From positions 25,275 through 89,274 of the forward strand of contig JAEUVE010000006.1 of the NCBI GenBank assembly GCA_016786865.1: a stretch of DNA of 64,000 bases, in the 5' to 3' direction. The stretch comes from Sediminibacterium sp. Lineage in GTDB: Bacteria; Bacteroidota; Bacteroidia; Chitinophagales; Chitinophagaceae. Under the pieces are notes generated by a model, which was given only the letters and a program-made list of their open reading frames with translations, ran no database searches and was not told the origin of the DNA. Both the position numbers and the translations under genes were made by a program. Every line of letters begins with the position of its first letter. The stretch's first letter is position 1. Of the stretch, positions 18,909 to 30,210 are shown one piece after another.

Positions 18909-20983
18909 TCAATGCAGCCCGAATCGGATACCTGCATACCAGTTTCTTGCCGGTGCGGGGTTAAAATAACGGTTGCCAAACGCATTGATATCGTTCCCCA
19001 GACTGTAGCGCTGGTTCAGCAGGTTATCTGCACCTAAAAACAGGTTTATCCTGGTTTGTTTGAATGTAAAAGCCTTGCCCAGCTTTGCCTGCAGCAATTC
19101 ATAGGAACCGGCTGAAACCGAATTGGCATCGTTCAGCGGAATAGAACCGGTAGTATTCAACGTGGCGTTCAGGTACCATCCCTGTTTTGCCTCCAGGCCA
19201 ATGCCCAATACATTTACAATCTCCGGCACCCCGGTAAGCTGCTTGCCATCCAGCTGAGCCGTACCCTGCCGGAAATCCTTGAAGCGATAGGGCTGATAAC
19301 TGAACCCATTGTTCAGCATTATGGATTGAATGAACGTATGGGCACTTGAATAAATCCGGTATTTCAGCATCAGCTCTACGCCCTGCTGCAATACATTACC
19401 CGCATTCACAAAGTATTCTGCGCCGGCTGCATCTGTTCTTCTGGCAATGGCATCGCGGAGCAGGAAACGGTAATACGCAAGATCAAAACTGAGGCGTTGC
19501 TGCAACAAAAAACCCTTGATACCAGCTTCCATATTCCACCCCCTTTCTGCATTCAGAAAAGGATAAAAATTTCCATCGGAAGGACGCAGTTCCGCAAGGC
19601 TGGGAGAAGAAAAGCCTTCTGCAGCCAATGCATAGAACTGCAGTTGATTGTTGATACGGTAAGACAATGCCATCCTGGGTACGAATGCCTCATTGATCGT
19701 TCTGTTTTGAAATTGCGAACCGGGATCTGAAAGCCTTTTATATTGGTATGCCTGATGATTCATGCTGAATCCAAGGGAAGCAGTAAGCCTGTTACCCAAT
19801 GGCAGCTTAAGTTGGGAAAAGAAAAATCCCTGCCTGCTGTAAATCATATCGCCATATTGAATGGCCCCTGCTATGCCGCCCCTGTTGTCGAAGTTGTTGA
19901 TAGATGCTTCGTTGATCATCCATTCCATTCCATTGATCCACTGTAATTGAGGCTGACTTGCAAATGGCTGGTACACCAGTTGCAGGCCCGTGCTGATATT
20001 CAGCTCATTTCTTTTTTCGTAATTGGTGATAAACGGATTGGAAAAGCGGGTACTGCTCAGCGAAATAAAATCTTTGAGGGATAACTTTTCACTGATCCGA
20101 TACTGGTGTCGTACTGCGCCTAAGACCGTTTGATTATAGATGGCGGCTTTTTGCTCCAATGCACCAGGCAGGCCACCTGCGGACTGTCTGGAAAGCCGCG
20201 GATTCAATTGCATTTGCGCAGCAGTAATGCCCCCCGGAGTTCCATAAGAGAGATCGGTATAAAAAAACAGGGTATTCCACCGATGTGCGCCACCATTGAT
20301 CGCAGTTTGCCAAACCAGTCCGGATTTGAGTAAAGCCGATTGGTCTCTGTACCCTTCCGATTGCAGGCGATTCAGCTGTACTGTGCTACTGAGTCGGGTA
20401 TTGCTGTATTGCCACTCACCCTGTTGCTGATTAAGGCCATATGAGCCGGCAGTAAAACCGAGCCGGAAACGATTGGCAGCGGTATCGGTGAATGCAAGCG
20501 GTTGATTGAACAGCACAGCACCACCGGTACCGGCTCCATAAACACTGGCAGCAGGCCCTTTTGCTATTTCTACCTGGCTTACCTGCTGCAGGTCCAGGAG
20601 ATTAATATACGTGTTGCCGGTAGCATCTGTTAGCGGGATATCGTTCCAATACACTTTGATGTTCCGTACGCCAAATGGAGAACGCAACAGGCTTCCGCGC
20701 AGCGATAAACGATAACTACCCGGTGAGCGCTCTTCCATGCGAACTCCGGGTACCGTATTCATCACGGGTACAAAAGATACCGGGGTAGATTGCTGCAGAT
20801 CGCGGGCAGATAAAACAGCAACAGCAGCAGGCACCTCCTTCCAGCGCATATTACTGTTAAAAGCCCTTACCACCACTTCTTGCAAGCTGGTATCTGCAGA
20901 TCCGGAAAACAAAGCAGCCTGTGCACTACCCGGTAAAGGGGCTATCGCACAGGCTGCAAAAAACGATATGATTTTTAACACCA

Positions 20984-20984
<1 letters not shown>
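18909..20984 (-). CDS. TonB-dependent outer membrane receptor
   Basis: A 691-aa outer membrane receptor: signal peptide to about residue 23, TonB-box-like SLQEVVVRAF, plug domain to about residue 165 (VEIAKGPAASVYGAGTGG), then a 22-strand-type barrel ending in a C-terminal aromatic strand (NWYAGIRFGLH). It lacks the N-terminal carboxypeptidase-regulatory domain of the second receptor. No SusD partner is adjacent. The layout resembles siderophore or cobalamin receptors, but the substrate is unknown. Its ATG overlaps the pdhB stop by one base. Confidence 0.9.
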
Positions 20985-21970
<986 letters not shown>

Positions 21971-21993
21971 AATCAGTCATTTTAAAATGTGCA

Positions 21994-22001
21994 CAAAAAT
22001 A
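21994..22001 (-). promoter_or_regulatory. Likely -7 element of pdhB
   Basis: TATTTTTG on the minus strand, an exact TAnnTTTG match, 23 bases before the pdhB ATG. No clear -33 element. Confidence 0.45.
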
Positions 22002-22023
22002 GAAGATTAAGACATATAAAACG

Positions 22024-22053
22024 AAAAAATCCCTCTCCGGAAACCGGAGAGGG
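22024..22053 (-). terminator. Terminator of the second TonB receptor gene
   Basis: Perfect 10-bp GC-rich stem (22031-22040 with 22044-22053) with a 3-base loop. On the minus strand it is followed by a T run (22024-22029). Confidence 0.85.
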
Positions 22054-22085
22054 ACAGAGAATACTTATTAATCCAATTATATATA

Positions 22086-25055
22086 TTAAAATACGTTCCA
22101 GCCAAAGCTCAGGTAGTACAATCCACCGATCTGAACGTTACCATAACCGTTGGTATAGTACTTGTTCAGGAGGTTGGTTCCACCCAGTTTAACAATGGAT
22201 TTGGTTTTCAGGAGCTTGTAGCTCACCTGTGCATCGAATGTAGAGTAAGAAGGCACGTTTCCTACAGCGAAGGTTCCTTCGTAGTAGAAGCCATCCACCC
22301 ACTTATAGGTAACATTGAAACCAAAGCGGTTTTCTTTACCGAATCCGGAATTGCTGAAACCAGCATTGAAACGATACTTAGGTGTATTAAAGTAAGATAC
22401 AAATCCTGCAGGCAGATCACCAATTACATCAGAGTAAATATTGGCATTCACAGAGTAGTTCTTAGGGAACAGGTACTCAGCAGATGCACCCCAACCACTT
22501 ACCTTCACTTTGCCAGGAGCATTTACAGAAATGCTGTAAGCGATGCGTTTGTTCGCATCCAGGAGGTTCAGCAGGCTGGAAGGAATGCCGGTTCTTTGCT
22601 GAATAACGGTAACACCAGACAGGAAGTTCTGGTAGTTGGCCCAGTATCCGTATACATCAATCAACAATCTCTTAGCGATCAGACCCTTGTAGCCCACTTC
22701 AAAAGAAGTAGTAGACTCTGGCTTGAACTCATCAAACTGCTGAACCTGTAACAGTGCAGGGTTCGGAGCACCAGCCAGTGCGCTTGCACCAAAAGCCTGT
22801 ACGCTGGCCAGGCTGTAAGCTGGATTGCCGGAGAAATTGTAACCGTCTCTCAGCTGAGGCACACCACCCATTAAACGGGTACCACCACCCACAGACAGGT
22901 TGATCCACTGGTTCTGTGTTGTAGGGAAACGGTATGCAGACTGGTAAGACAAACGCAGATTATGATCCTGAGCCAGTTTTACCACTGCAGAAACTCTTGG
23001 AGTAAAACGTCCTTTGAAGTTGGAGTTCTTATCGTAACGTCCGGAAGCAGTAATCTTCAGGCGATCTCCCAATAATTTCTGAGAAACCTGAACATAACCA
23101 CCGGTTTCAGTGATTTTAATTACGCCTGCAGTATCAGCAAACAGGGTTCCTTTGGAATCCAGTACATACTGACGAATGTTACCGCCAATCATGATATCTG
23201 TACCGGTTGCAGCCAGTCCCAGATCTTCAGTCAGGTTGTACTGACCTTCCAGGGTATTCAGACCTGTTCTGTCTACAAACAAACCACCACCTTTAGAAAT
23301 AGGTGTAGAAGCCACAGACTGGAACAGCGGGTTGTTGGCAACATATCCTACAGGACGACCAATATCTGCAACTGTACGGGCAGCATTCAGAATAGCAATA
23401 TTGTTGGTTGCAACGGCAGCAGCAGCAGCATTCTGAGCAGCAGCCAGTGCAGCAGTTGGAGTTAATCCAGCACCCAAACCAGCGCCATAGGCAGGTCCGA
23501 GCGCACTCAGCCAGGTACCCAGGGCACCACTTGTCTGGCTACCAACAGTAGCCGCTACAAACTGAGGATACCATTGTGTAGCACTTGGCTTCCATGCTTC
23601 GTTGAACAAACGGGTAGTAACCGTAGCATTGTAAGCATTACCGGAGTTTTCACGGGTAACATACGCTCTTACATACCAGTTTCTGGCTTTGAACTCCAGT
23701 TTATACTGTGCCATTTTCAGGTCTTTCAGGGCATAACGGTCGCTACCGGTATAAACGGTATTACCATAACCCCAGTAACCAGCGAGGATGGCTTCGATTT
23801 TATCATTGAGCTTGTAATGCAATGCACCGCCCAGTTTCACATTGAGGGTAGTTGGATCCACCACCTGGTTCTCGTTGTAACCGGTTCTTGAAACATAGGT
23901 AGGCTTATTGGCAAAATAACTTACCACACCCGCAGTCGGGATAGGCACCGGAGTGCTGATACCAGGGAATGTACCAACAGGCAACACACCCAGGAATGGA
24001 GTAGAAGAAATCAAACCGGCAAATGCACTGCGCAGGTCGGTATTGGTTTCATCACCATAAATATTTACACCATCGTAGTTAGGATCGGTCATTCTTGTAC
24101 CGTCGATTACGTTACCATTTGGATTGGCAGATAAAGGAGCACGCAGATAGTTGCTGTTGTTGTTTGCCAGCCAGTCCTGTGCCTGAATAAACTGTGCATT
24201 GATCTTGTAAGCAAACTTATCGTTTACTTTCTTTGCCCAACGCAGACTCCAGTCGTAGTAAGGCGCTCTTGGACGCTGCTTGCCATCAACATGGTTTGCA
24301 CCCTGCTTAATCTGGAAGCTCAGCCCCTGGTATTTGAAAGGGTTTTTGCTGTTGATCAGCAAAGTACCGTTGGTACCACCCGGACCATACAATGCAGAAG
24401 ATGCACCCTGCAGTAATTCAATGTTGTCTACATCCAGTTCAGTTAAACCAATAACGCTACCAACAGGGAAGTTCAGACCTGGAGCCTGGTTATCCATTCC
24501 GTCTACGATCTGGTTTAAACGGGTATTACCGCTGGAGTTGAAACCGCGGGTACCGATACTGGTGAAAGTTAAGCTGGCAGAAACCACGTCTACTCCTTTC
24601 AGGGTAGCAATCATATCGTAGTAGTTGGCAGCAGGAGCATTGCGGATAGCAGTGGCGCTAAGTCTTTCAATAGAAACAGGCGATTCCAGAATACGCTCCG
24701 GAACCCTTGATGCAGACACTACAATCTCATCACCCAGGGTGAAAGAGGTTTCCAGTTCAACTACGATATCTTCATTGTTGCTTTTCACAGTTACTTCCTT
24801 GGCAGCATATCCTACAGAGGAAATAATTAATGTGAACGGTAATTTCTGAACAGTGGAAAATTTAAAATTTCCCTTATCGTCTGTATAAGTTCCGGCTGTG
24901 CCTCCTTTAACAGAAACGGAAACAGCAGAAAGCGCTTCTTTTGTTTTGCCGTTTTTAACACTACCGGAAACGGTTGTTGATTGTTGTGCAACGGCCGAAA
25001 TACTCAGCAGGGTCACAAACATAAACAACCCGAATTGGGAGAGTAATCTTCTCAT
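22086..25055 (-). CDS. TonB-dependent receptor with carboxypeptidase-regulatory-like domain
   Basis: A 989-aa outer membrane receptor. Signal peptide about 1-23, then a carboxypeptidase-regulatory-like beta-sandwich (about 27-105), plug (VSIERL ... GASSALYGPGGTNGTL, to about 235) and a barrel ending in YLSFGWNVF. An Ala-rich segment (about residues 530-560, AALAAAQNAAAAAVA) sits in the barrel and is probably an extracellular loop. It is not followed by a susD gene. A good promoter and terminator flank it, so it is monocistronic. Substrate unknown. Confidence 0.92.
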   Translation of the reverse strand: MRRLLSQFGLFMFVTLLSISAVAQQSTTVSGSVKNGKTKEALSAVSVSVKGGTAGTYTDDKGNFKFSTVQKLPFTLIISSVGYAAKEVTVKSNNEDIVVELETSFTLGDEIVVSASRVPERILESPVSIERLSATAIRNAPAANYYDMIATLKGVDVVSASLTFTSIGTRGFNSSGNTRLNQIVDGMDNQAPGLNFPVGSVIGLTELDVDNIELLQGASSALYGPGGTNGTLLINSKNPFKYQGLSFQIKQGANHVDGKQRPRAPYYDWSLRWAKKVNDKFAYKINAQFIQAQDWLANNNSNYLRAPLSANPNGNVIDGTRMTDPNYDGVNIYGDETNTDLRSAFAGLISSTPFLGVLPVGTFPGISTPVPIPTAGVVSYFANKPTYVSRTGYNENQVVDPTTLNVKLGGALHYKLNDKIEAILAGYWGYGNTVYTGSDRYALKDLKMAQYKLEFKARNWYVRAYVTRENSGNAYNATVTTRLFNEAWKPSATQWYPQFVAATVGSQTSGALGTWLSALGPAYGAGLGAGLTPTAALAAAQNAAAAAVATNNIAILNAARTVADIGRPVGYVANNPLFQSVASTPISKGGGLFVDRTGLNTLEGQYNLTEDLGLAATGTDIMIGGNIRQYVLDSKGTLFADTAGVIKITETGGYVQVSQKLLGDRLKITASGRYDKNSNFKGRFTPRVSAVVKLAQDHNLRLSYQSAYRFPTTQNQWINLSVGGGTRLMGGVPQLRDGYNFSGNPAYSLASVQAFGASALAGAPNPALLQVQQFDEFKPESTTSFEVGYKGLIAKRLLIDVYGYWANYQNFLSGVTVIQQRTGIPSSLLNLLDANKRIAYSISVNAPGKVKVSGWGASAEYLFPKNYSVNANIYSDVIGDLPAGFVSYFNTPKYRFNAGFSNSGFGKENRFGFNVTYKWVDGFYYEGTFAVGNVPSYSTFDAQVSYKLLKTKSIVKLGGTNLLNKYYTNGYGNVQIGGLYYLSFGWNVF

Positions 25056-25095
25056 AATGGCTTATTTTGGTATAAATTATGGTTGTAATATAGGG

Positions 25096-25124
25096 CAAAA
25101 TAGTGTTTTGTTAAGTTTTGCAAA
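25096..25124 (-). promoter_or_regulatory. Promoter of the 989-aa TonB receptor gene
   Basis: On the minus strand, TTTG (25121-25124) is followed after 18 bases by TATTTTG (25096-25102), one base short of the TAnnTTTG consensus. It lies about 40 bases before the ATG. Confidence 0.5.
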
Positions 25125-25200
25125 AATTTAATTTATTGTGTTTCAGGCCGTTTGTGGAGAAAAAAAACGAGGATGCCGATTTTTTCGGTGAATAGGGATT

Positions 25201-25208
25201 TATTTTTG
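25201..25208 (+). promoter_or_regulatory. -7 element of purC, four bases from the start codon
   Basis: TATTTTTG is an exact TAnnTTTG match and ends only four bases before the purC ATG (25213). With the usual spacing, the transcript would start at or next to the A of ATG. Confidence 0.5.
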
Positions 25209-25212
25209 TTGA

Positions 25213-26142
25213 ATGGCAGCAAAGAATTATCCAAATCAGACCGCTTTTTACAAAGGCAAAGTAAGAGATGTATATACCATAGAGGACAATTGGCTGGTCA
25301 TGATTGCCAGCAACAGGATCTCTGCATTTGATGTAATTCTTCCCAGAACCATCCCCTATAAAGGACAGGTTTTAAATCAGATAGCAGCCTATATGTTGAA
25401 CAAAACAGCGGATATCTGCCCCAACTGGCTGCAGAGCAGTCCCGCACCCAATGTATCCATTGGCCGGAAATGCGTTCCTTTCAAGATAGAAATGGTGGTG
25501 CGTGGCAACCTGGTGGGGCATGCCTGGAGAACCTATCAGTCGGGCAGCAGAATCCTTTGCGGAGAAACCATGCCCGAGGGATTAAAGGAAAACGATTTCT
25601 TTCCGGTACCCCTGATCACTCCTTCTACCAAGGCTGCAGAAGGCCATGATGAAGATATATCCAAAGCCGAAATCATCAGCAGCGGACTGGCTACTGCTGC
25701 AGAATGGGCTGTACTGGAGAAATATGCATTACAATTATTTGAGCGGGGCAGGTCGATTGCCAGGGAAAGAGGATTGATCCTGGCCGATACCAAATATGAG
25801 TTCGGAAAAATTGGCGACCAGATTTACCTGATGGATGAAATCCATACCCCCGACTCTTCCCGGTACTTTTATGCCGATGGTTTTGCCGAACGCCAGCAAA
25901 CAGGCGAGCGCCAGAAACAGCTCAGCAAGGAATTTGTGAGAGAGTGGCTGATCGAAAACAATTTCATGGGCAAGGAAGGACAGGTTGTTCCTGAAATGAC
26001 CGATGAATGGGTAAACACCATCAGCAAACGCTACATTGAACTCTACGAAAAAGTAATCGGCGAAAAATTTGTACCTGTTGACCTTACCGAAGAAGAAACC
26101 GATCAGCGGATTGTAGCTGCTATCAGGGAACTCATCGGGTAA
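25213..26142 (+). CDS. purC: Phosphoribosylaminoimidazolesuccinocarboxamide synthase (SAICAR synthetase)
   Basis: PurC joins CAIR and aspartate with ATP in de novo purine synthesis. The 309-aa length fits the longer PurC type. Diagnostic motifs: [16 protein letters not shown] at the N-terminus, [36 protein letters not shown] and [12 protein letters not shown]. The gene is alone, convergent with trhO; no other pur genes are adjacent. A promoter element lies unusually close to the start. Confidence 0.97.
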   Translation: MAAKNYPNQTAFYKGKVRDVYTIEDNWLVMIASNRISAFDVILPRTIPYKGQVLNQIAAYMLNKTADICPNWLQSSPAPNVSIGRKCVPFKIEMVVRGNLVGHAWRTYQSGSRILCGETMPEGLKENDFFPVPLITPSTKAAEGHDEDISKAEIISSGLATAAEWAVLEKYALQLFERGRSIARERGLILADTKYEFGKIGDQIYLMDEIHTPDSSRYFYADGFAERQQTGERQKQLSKEFVREWLIENNFMGKEGQVVPEMTDEWVNTISKRYIELYEKVIGEKFVPVDLTEEETDQRIVAAIRELIG

Positions 26143-26162
26143 TCCTTACAGGTATACAGATA

Positions 26163-27230
26163 CTAGCAATCCCTTCCCAGCCGGGGTCTTAGCCTTGCGC
26201 TGCTCTTATTAAAAATGTTTCTGCCATTGTCGATCCCTTTCCGGATGGCCTCCTGTCTTTCTTTTGGCATATGTATGGTCTCTTTGCATTCAATGCTGCA
26301 ACAGCCATTGTATTCGGCAGCACAGTCCGCACACTGAATAAACAACAAATGACAACCATCGTTCTTACAGTTGGTATGTGTATCACAAGGCTTTCCGCAC
26401 TGGTGACAATGAGCTATCACATCTTCGGTTATGCGTTCACCCAGGCGGTCGTCGAATACAAAGTTCTTTCCAATGAACCTGGCAGGTAATCCCTGTTCCT
26501 TGATTTGTTTTGCGTAGTTAATGATCCCTCCTTCGAGATGGTACACCCGATTAAAACCCTTGTGCAGCATATAAGCACTGGCCTTTTCACAACGAATGCC
26601 CCCGGTACAATACATGATGATATTCTTTTCCTCTTTCCCCTTGAGCATATCTACCGCCATGGGCAATTGCTCCCGGAATGTATCGGAAGGAATTTCCACG
26701 GCGTTCTGGAAATGCCCCACTTCAAATTCATAGTGATTTCGCATATCCACCACCACGGTATCCGGATCGCTGAGCAGCTGATTCATTTCTGCAGCATTTA
26801 CATACTTGCCTTTGCGCTCCATTGAAAAACCTGGATCATCAATACCATCCGCCACAATCTTCTCGCGCACTTTGATCTTTAATACCCAGAAACTTTTTCC
26901 CTGTTGCAGCTCATCGTTCAGACCATTTGGATCTTCCACAGCAATATTAAGACGCAGGTCTTTCAATCCTTCAATGGCATCAATGGCTGCTTTAAACGCA
27001 TCCATGTTGTGCGTAGGCACACTGATCTGGGCATTGATGCCTTCATGGGCTACATAAATACGGCCAAATACCTGCAGAGCATTAAAAGTTTTATACAGGT
27101 CGTCTCTGAAATGTTGCGGGTTCTGAATAGGGAAATACCGGTAAAAGCTGATCGTGGTTCTTTTGAAAGGTTCATTCTTCAACCTTTCCTTGAGCTCCTG
27201 ATTGGAGACACGGTTGTGCAATACTGACAT
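26163..27230 (-). CDS. trhO: tRNA uridine(34) hydroxylase (rhodanese family)
   Basis: TrhO/YceA family, 355 aa; oxygen-dependent 5-hydroxylation of U34 in tRNA is the known role. The N-terminal ferredoxin-like domain (to about 120) precedes the rhodanese domain with the active-site Cys in [12 protein letters not shown] (about residue 213). The C-terminal region is Cys-rich ([14 protein letters not shown] ... CADC ... CCSIEC), a likely zinc-binding segment. It lies alone between purC and the DUF5686 gene. Confidence 0.93.
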   Translation of the reverse strand: MSVLHNRVSNQELKERLKNEPFKRTTISFYRYFPIQNPQHFRDDLYKTFNALQVFGRIYVAHEGINAQISVPTHNMDAFKAAIDAIEGLKDLRLNIAVEDPNGLNDELQQGKSFWVLKIKVREKIVADGIDDPGFSMERKGKYVNAAEMNQLLSDPDTVVVDMRNHYEFEVGHFQNAVEIPSDTFREQLPMAVDMLKGKEEKNIIMYCTGGIRCEKASAYMLHKGFNRVYHLEGGIINYAKQIKEQGLPARFIGKNFVFDDRLGERITEDVIAHCHQCGKPCDTHTNCKNDGCHLLFIQCADCAAEYNGCCSIECKETIHMPKERQEAIRKGIDNGRNIFNKSSARLRPRLGRDC

Positions 27231-27321
27231 AAAAATAAATTTCAGACATAAGCGGTGCCTATGTTCCGTTTAACAATGGAGCTGCTTGCAGGGCAGCCAA
27301 AATTCGGAGCAAAGGTACAAA

Positions 27322-29772
27322 TTATCTGAACAATGGAGCAGCAATGCGGAAACCGGTTGGCCTCGCCCCTCCTTTCTCGAAGCCCTGAACAAAATCTACC
27401 CGCAATACTTTAAGGATGTTTTCCACCCCAAAGAAACATTCCAGATAATTGTTCCCATTGCTGATATGCAGCGCATTGGCACCGGTTACAAAGAACCAGT
27501 TGAGTTTTCTAAAGCCTGGAATTTTATTACTGATCAATCCGTTCAGGTGGTATTCCACATGACCTGCTGCACTAAAAACAGCGCTGTTGCTGTACCGGTA
27601 ATAGGGTGCAAGTTGAAAACTGTTTAAAGCTGCCGTGGCCAGCAGGGTCTGGTTGCCCTGAACATGCAGGTAATCGGGAATGTATACCTGCTTGGCGCTT
27701 AGGAATCCTCCCGCCGAAAAACGGTAATTCAGCTTGCCCAGTAAGTTCAGTTTCAACTCGTCGCTAACGCCGGCGCTCCAACGGGTATATTCCACATCAC
27801 TGCCCAATAACCCGGGAATACCCTGCGTTACGGAAGCTGTGAATAACGGCCAGCCGGAGCCAATATTGATCTTCCGGTCGGGCATTTCAATATAACGGGA
27901 ATTGGGCCTCCAGCTCAGTCCGATGGTAAGCGAAGCGGCCTGGTGACGAGGCATATTTACCGGAGTTAATTCCGCTGGAAAATTAGGTGTGAACTGGCGG
28001 CTGGCATGATCTTTCCAGGAAACCATATCCGGCAGGTTCTCCAACGGATAACGGTCCTGGAATTCAAAACCTGCATTGATATTAAACCCACTGCCAATAC
28101 CACTGCTATAGCCTGCCTGAAAAAAAGCAGCTTCATACAATTTCTGGTAATTGTATTCGCCCATTAGAGTATACAGGGTATTGATTCTGTTGCCGACCGG
28201 ATTGGCATTGTTGAATTGCAATACTTTTTTACCCCCGGAAACGGAGATGCGCTGCAAATATTTATTGCCGAACTGAACTGTTGCAGCCAATGAAGGATTG
28301 AAATGCCGGTTGGCAAAACCATAACGAAGATCGGACACAACAGACAGGCTGTTGCGGCCACCGAACTCCTTCCGGATCGTTGGTACAACTTGTAGTACAC
28401 CACCTTCAACCGTATTGTAGTTGATCGATTGCAACAGCGATGGAAAACCGATGGTAAGCTTTTTCTTTTGCCTGCTGATGGTTTCCCCGGTAAACAACAA
28501 ACCGGAAAGGCTGATTTTATTCCGGATTCTGTCGAGCGAATCGAGGTACCGCGGATCTTTCCGAACTTGTTCAAGGCTGTCTTTTTTCCGGTAATCCAGC
28601 GCCTCTTCGGTTAACAGCGGCAGCGGGCGAATACTGTCCCAGTAGGCAGCCGTTTTTTTATTGGAGCTGTCGAAATACTTGAGCACCGTGTTGCCGAAAT
28701 ACCTTGGTTTAAAAGCAGGGTTCAGATCAAATCCATCATACACTTGCAAAAAGTTTCCGAAGAAATCGAAGCCCAGCAGTCTGCCTGCAGGATAAATTAC
28801 CTGGTTCTTGATTACCCAGAAATTACCGGCAGGTACATATTGTTGCTGAATGGCAAGCGTATCGAGTAACTGAAGCTGTTGTGCTTTCAGCAATTTCAGA
28901 TCCACCGACTGAATTCTCCAGTCGTTTTCGGTAATATGAATATAACCAGTAAACAAAGGTTCATACGTTCTTTTCGGCATTACTTTGATCCGGCTCACTT
29001 CCCGGCCAAATTCAAAAAAAGTTCCTTCAAATATATATCGGTAATAGTTTAGTGCATTGTCTGCAATCGGAGAAATAAATCCCCTTGGATTCAGACTGCT
29101 GCCTACAGAAATAATGTTGTCGTAAAAAGAAATGATCTGCGGACTGCCAAGGCCAAAGCCATCGCTTCTTCCACTTACCTTGGTAGAAAGCACTTCCACT
29201 TTCCGCTGATCCGGTTCCTTTACGGAATAACGGGCCATGGTTTCCGAAAGAAAAATCATTTTTCTTTTACTCGTATCTCCGTCTTCAAAATCTACTTTCT
29301 GTCCAAAAAATTTACCGGGATAATCTCTTAACTGCATCTGTCCCTTGATATACACATTGCAGGTGAATTCCTGAATTTCATGCAGATGTGCTTCCCGCTG
29401 TTCAATGGCTTTACGTACAATGGCATAAGCCGGATCTTCACCACCTGACCGAACAGAAACATCGGTGAGGCTGTACTGCCGGGGTGTCAATTCAAAATCG
29501 ATCTGCAGCGGATCCTTCCCCAATTTGATTTTCTGCTCAACAGATCCATACCCGATGAATTGTCCGATTAAAGTGTATTCACCCGGTTCGAGCTGTAACT
29601 GATAAAAGCCCTTACTGTTGGCCGAAACACCCTTTGTACTGCCCTTCACCAACACAGCGGAAAACGGGAGTGGCTGCAGGTCTGCAGCAGAGCGAATGGT
29701 TCCTGAAATGGTGCCTGCCTGCACCTTCACCAACACCAATAAAAACAACAAGGAAATTCCTAAACGATTCAT
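27322..29772 (-). CDS. DUF5686 / carboxypeptidase-like regulatory domain outer membrane protein
   Basis: About 816 aa. Starting at ATG 29772 gives a clean signal peptide (MNRLGISLLFLLVLVKVQAG); the frame stays open to 29805. Residues about 22-105 are a carboxypeptidase-regulatory-like domain (TISGTIRSAADLQPLPFSAV). The long DUF5686 region follows (EEFTCNVYIKG-like EIQEFTCNVYIKG, ENDWRIQSVDLKLLK). The C-terminal half is rich in amphipathic strands, as in an outer membrane beta-barrel. The function of DUF5686 proteins is unknown. It appears monocistronic. Confidence 0.88.
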   Translation of the reverse strand: MNRLGISLLFLLVLVKVQAGTISGTIRSAADLQPLPFSAVLVKGSTKGVSANSKGFYQLQLEPGEYTLIGQFIGYGSVEQKIKLGKDPLQIDFELTPRQYSLTDVSVRSGGEDPAYAIVRKAIEQREAHLHEIQEFTCNVYIKGQMQLRDYPGKFFGQKVDFEDGDTSKRKMIFLSETMARYSVKEPDQRKVEVLSTKVSGRSDGFGLGSPQIISFYDNIISVGSSLNPRGFISPIADNALNYYRYIFEGTFFEFGREVSRIKVMPKRTYEPLFTGYIHITENDWRIQSVDLKLLKAQQLQLLDTLAIQQQYVPAGNFWVIKNQVIYPAGRLLGFDFFGNFLQVYDGFDLNPAFKPRYFGNTVLKYFDSSNKKTAAYWDSIRPLPLLTEEALDYRKKDSLEQVRKDPRYLDSLDRIRNKISLSGLLFTGETISRQKKKLTIGFPSLLQSINYNTVEGGVLQVVPTIRKEFGGRNSLSVVSDLRYGFANRHFNPSLAATVQFGNKYLQRISVSGGKKVLQFNNANPVGNRINTLYTLMGEYNYQKLYEAAFFQAGYSSGIGSGFNINAGFEFQDRYPLENLPDMVSWKDHASRQFTPNFPAELTPVNMPRHQAASLTIGLSWRPNSRYIEMPDRKINIGSGWPLFTASVTQGIPGLLGSDVEYTRWSAGVSDELKLNLLGKLNYRFSAGGFLSAKQVYIPDYLHVQGNQTLLATAALNSFQLAPYYRYSNSAVFSAAGHVEYHLNGLISNKIPGFRKLNWFFVTGANALHISNGNNYLECFFGVENILKVLRVDFVQGFEKGGARPTGFRIAAPLFR

Positions 29773-29813
29773 AAGCATTACAGTCTTGAAACGGAGAAGC
29801 AACATTTTCGTTA

Positions 29814-29841
29814 CAAAAAAAGGCCGGAATCAAATCCGGCC
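29814..29841 (-). terminator. Terminator of the ddl-PASTA-rhodanese operon
   Basis: GGCCGGA (29822-29828) pairs with TCCGGCC (29835-29841); on the minus strand an eight-T run follows (29814-29821). Confidence 0.82.
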
Positions 29842-29892
29842 CTGCAATTATTTGTTAATTAACAGCAAATGATTGACGAGTGGTAACAAAGC

Positions 29893-30201
29893 CTACTGCG
29901 GAAATTTTTCTCTCCAGGCAAGCATACCTCCTGCAATATTGATTACATTTTTAAACCCTAAGGTTTCGAGAATCAGACAAGCCTGTCCGCTTCTGTTGCC
30001 GCTTCTGCAATACACATATACCGGCTCTTCCTTCAGGTCTTCAATTTCATCAATTTGCATGGTTTGCACTTTGCCCAGTGGCAGTAACATTCCGCCTACG
30101 TTAAATTCGGCATGTTCGTGGGGCTCTCTGACGTCAATTAGGTTAAAGGATTCGCCTGCATCCAGCTTTGCTTTTAATTCTTCAACTGTAATGGTTTGCA
30201 T
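29893..30201 (-). CDS. Rhodanese-like domain protein
   Basis: A single rhodanese domain of 102 aa: LIDVREPHEHAEF is the CH2A-like N-terminal motif, and the active loop is YCRSGNRS with Cys65. Such proteins carry persulfide sulfur. No signal peptide, so cytoplasmic. It is the last gene of an operon after ddl and the PASTA gene (9-base gap). Confidence 0.93.
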   Translation of the reverse strand: MQTITVEELKAKLDAGESFNLIDVREPHEHAEFNVGGMLLPLGKVQTMQIDEIEDLKEEPVYVYCRSGNRSGQACLILETLGFKNVINIAGGMLAWREKFPQ

Positions 30202-30210
30202 AAATGGTAT

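Noticed and set aside
23400..23520. Ala-rich segment of the TonB receptor as a frameshift or repeat expansion
   Set aside because: The frame is intact on both sides and the codons vary, so it looks like a normal loop insertion.
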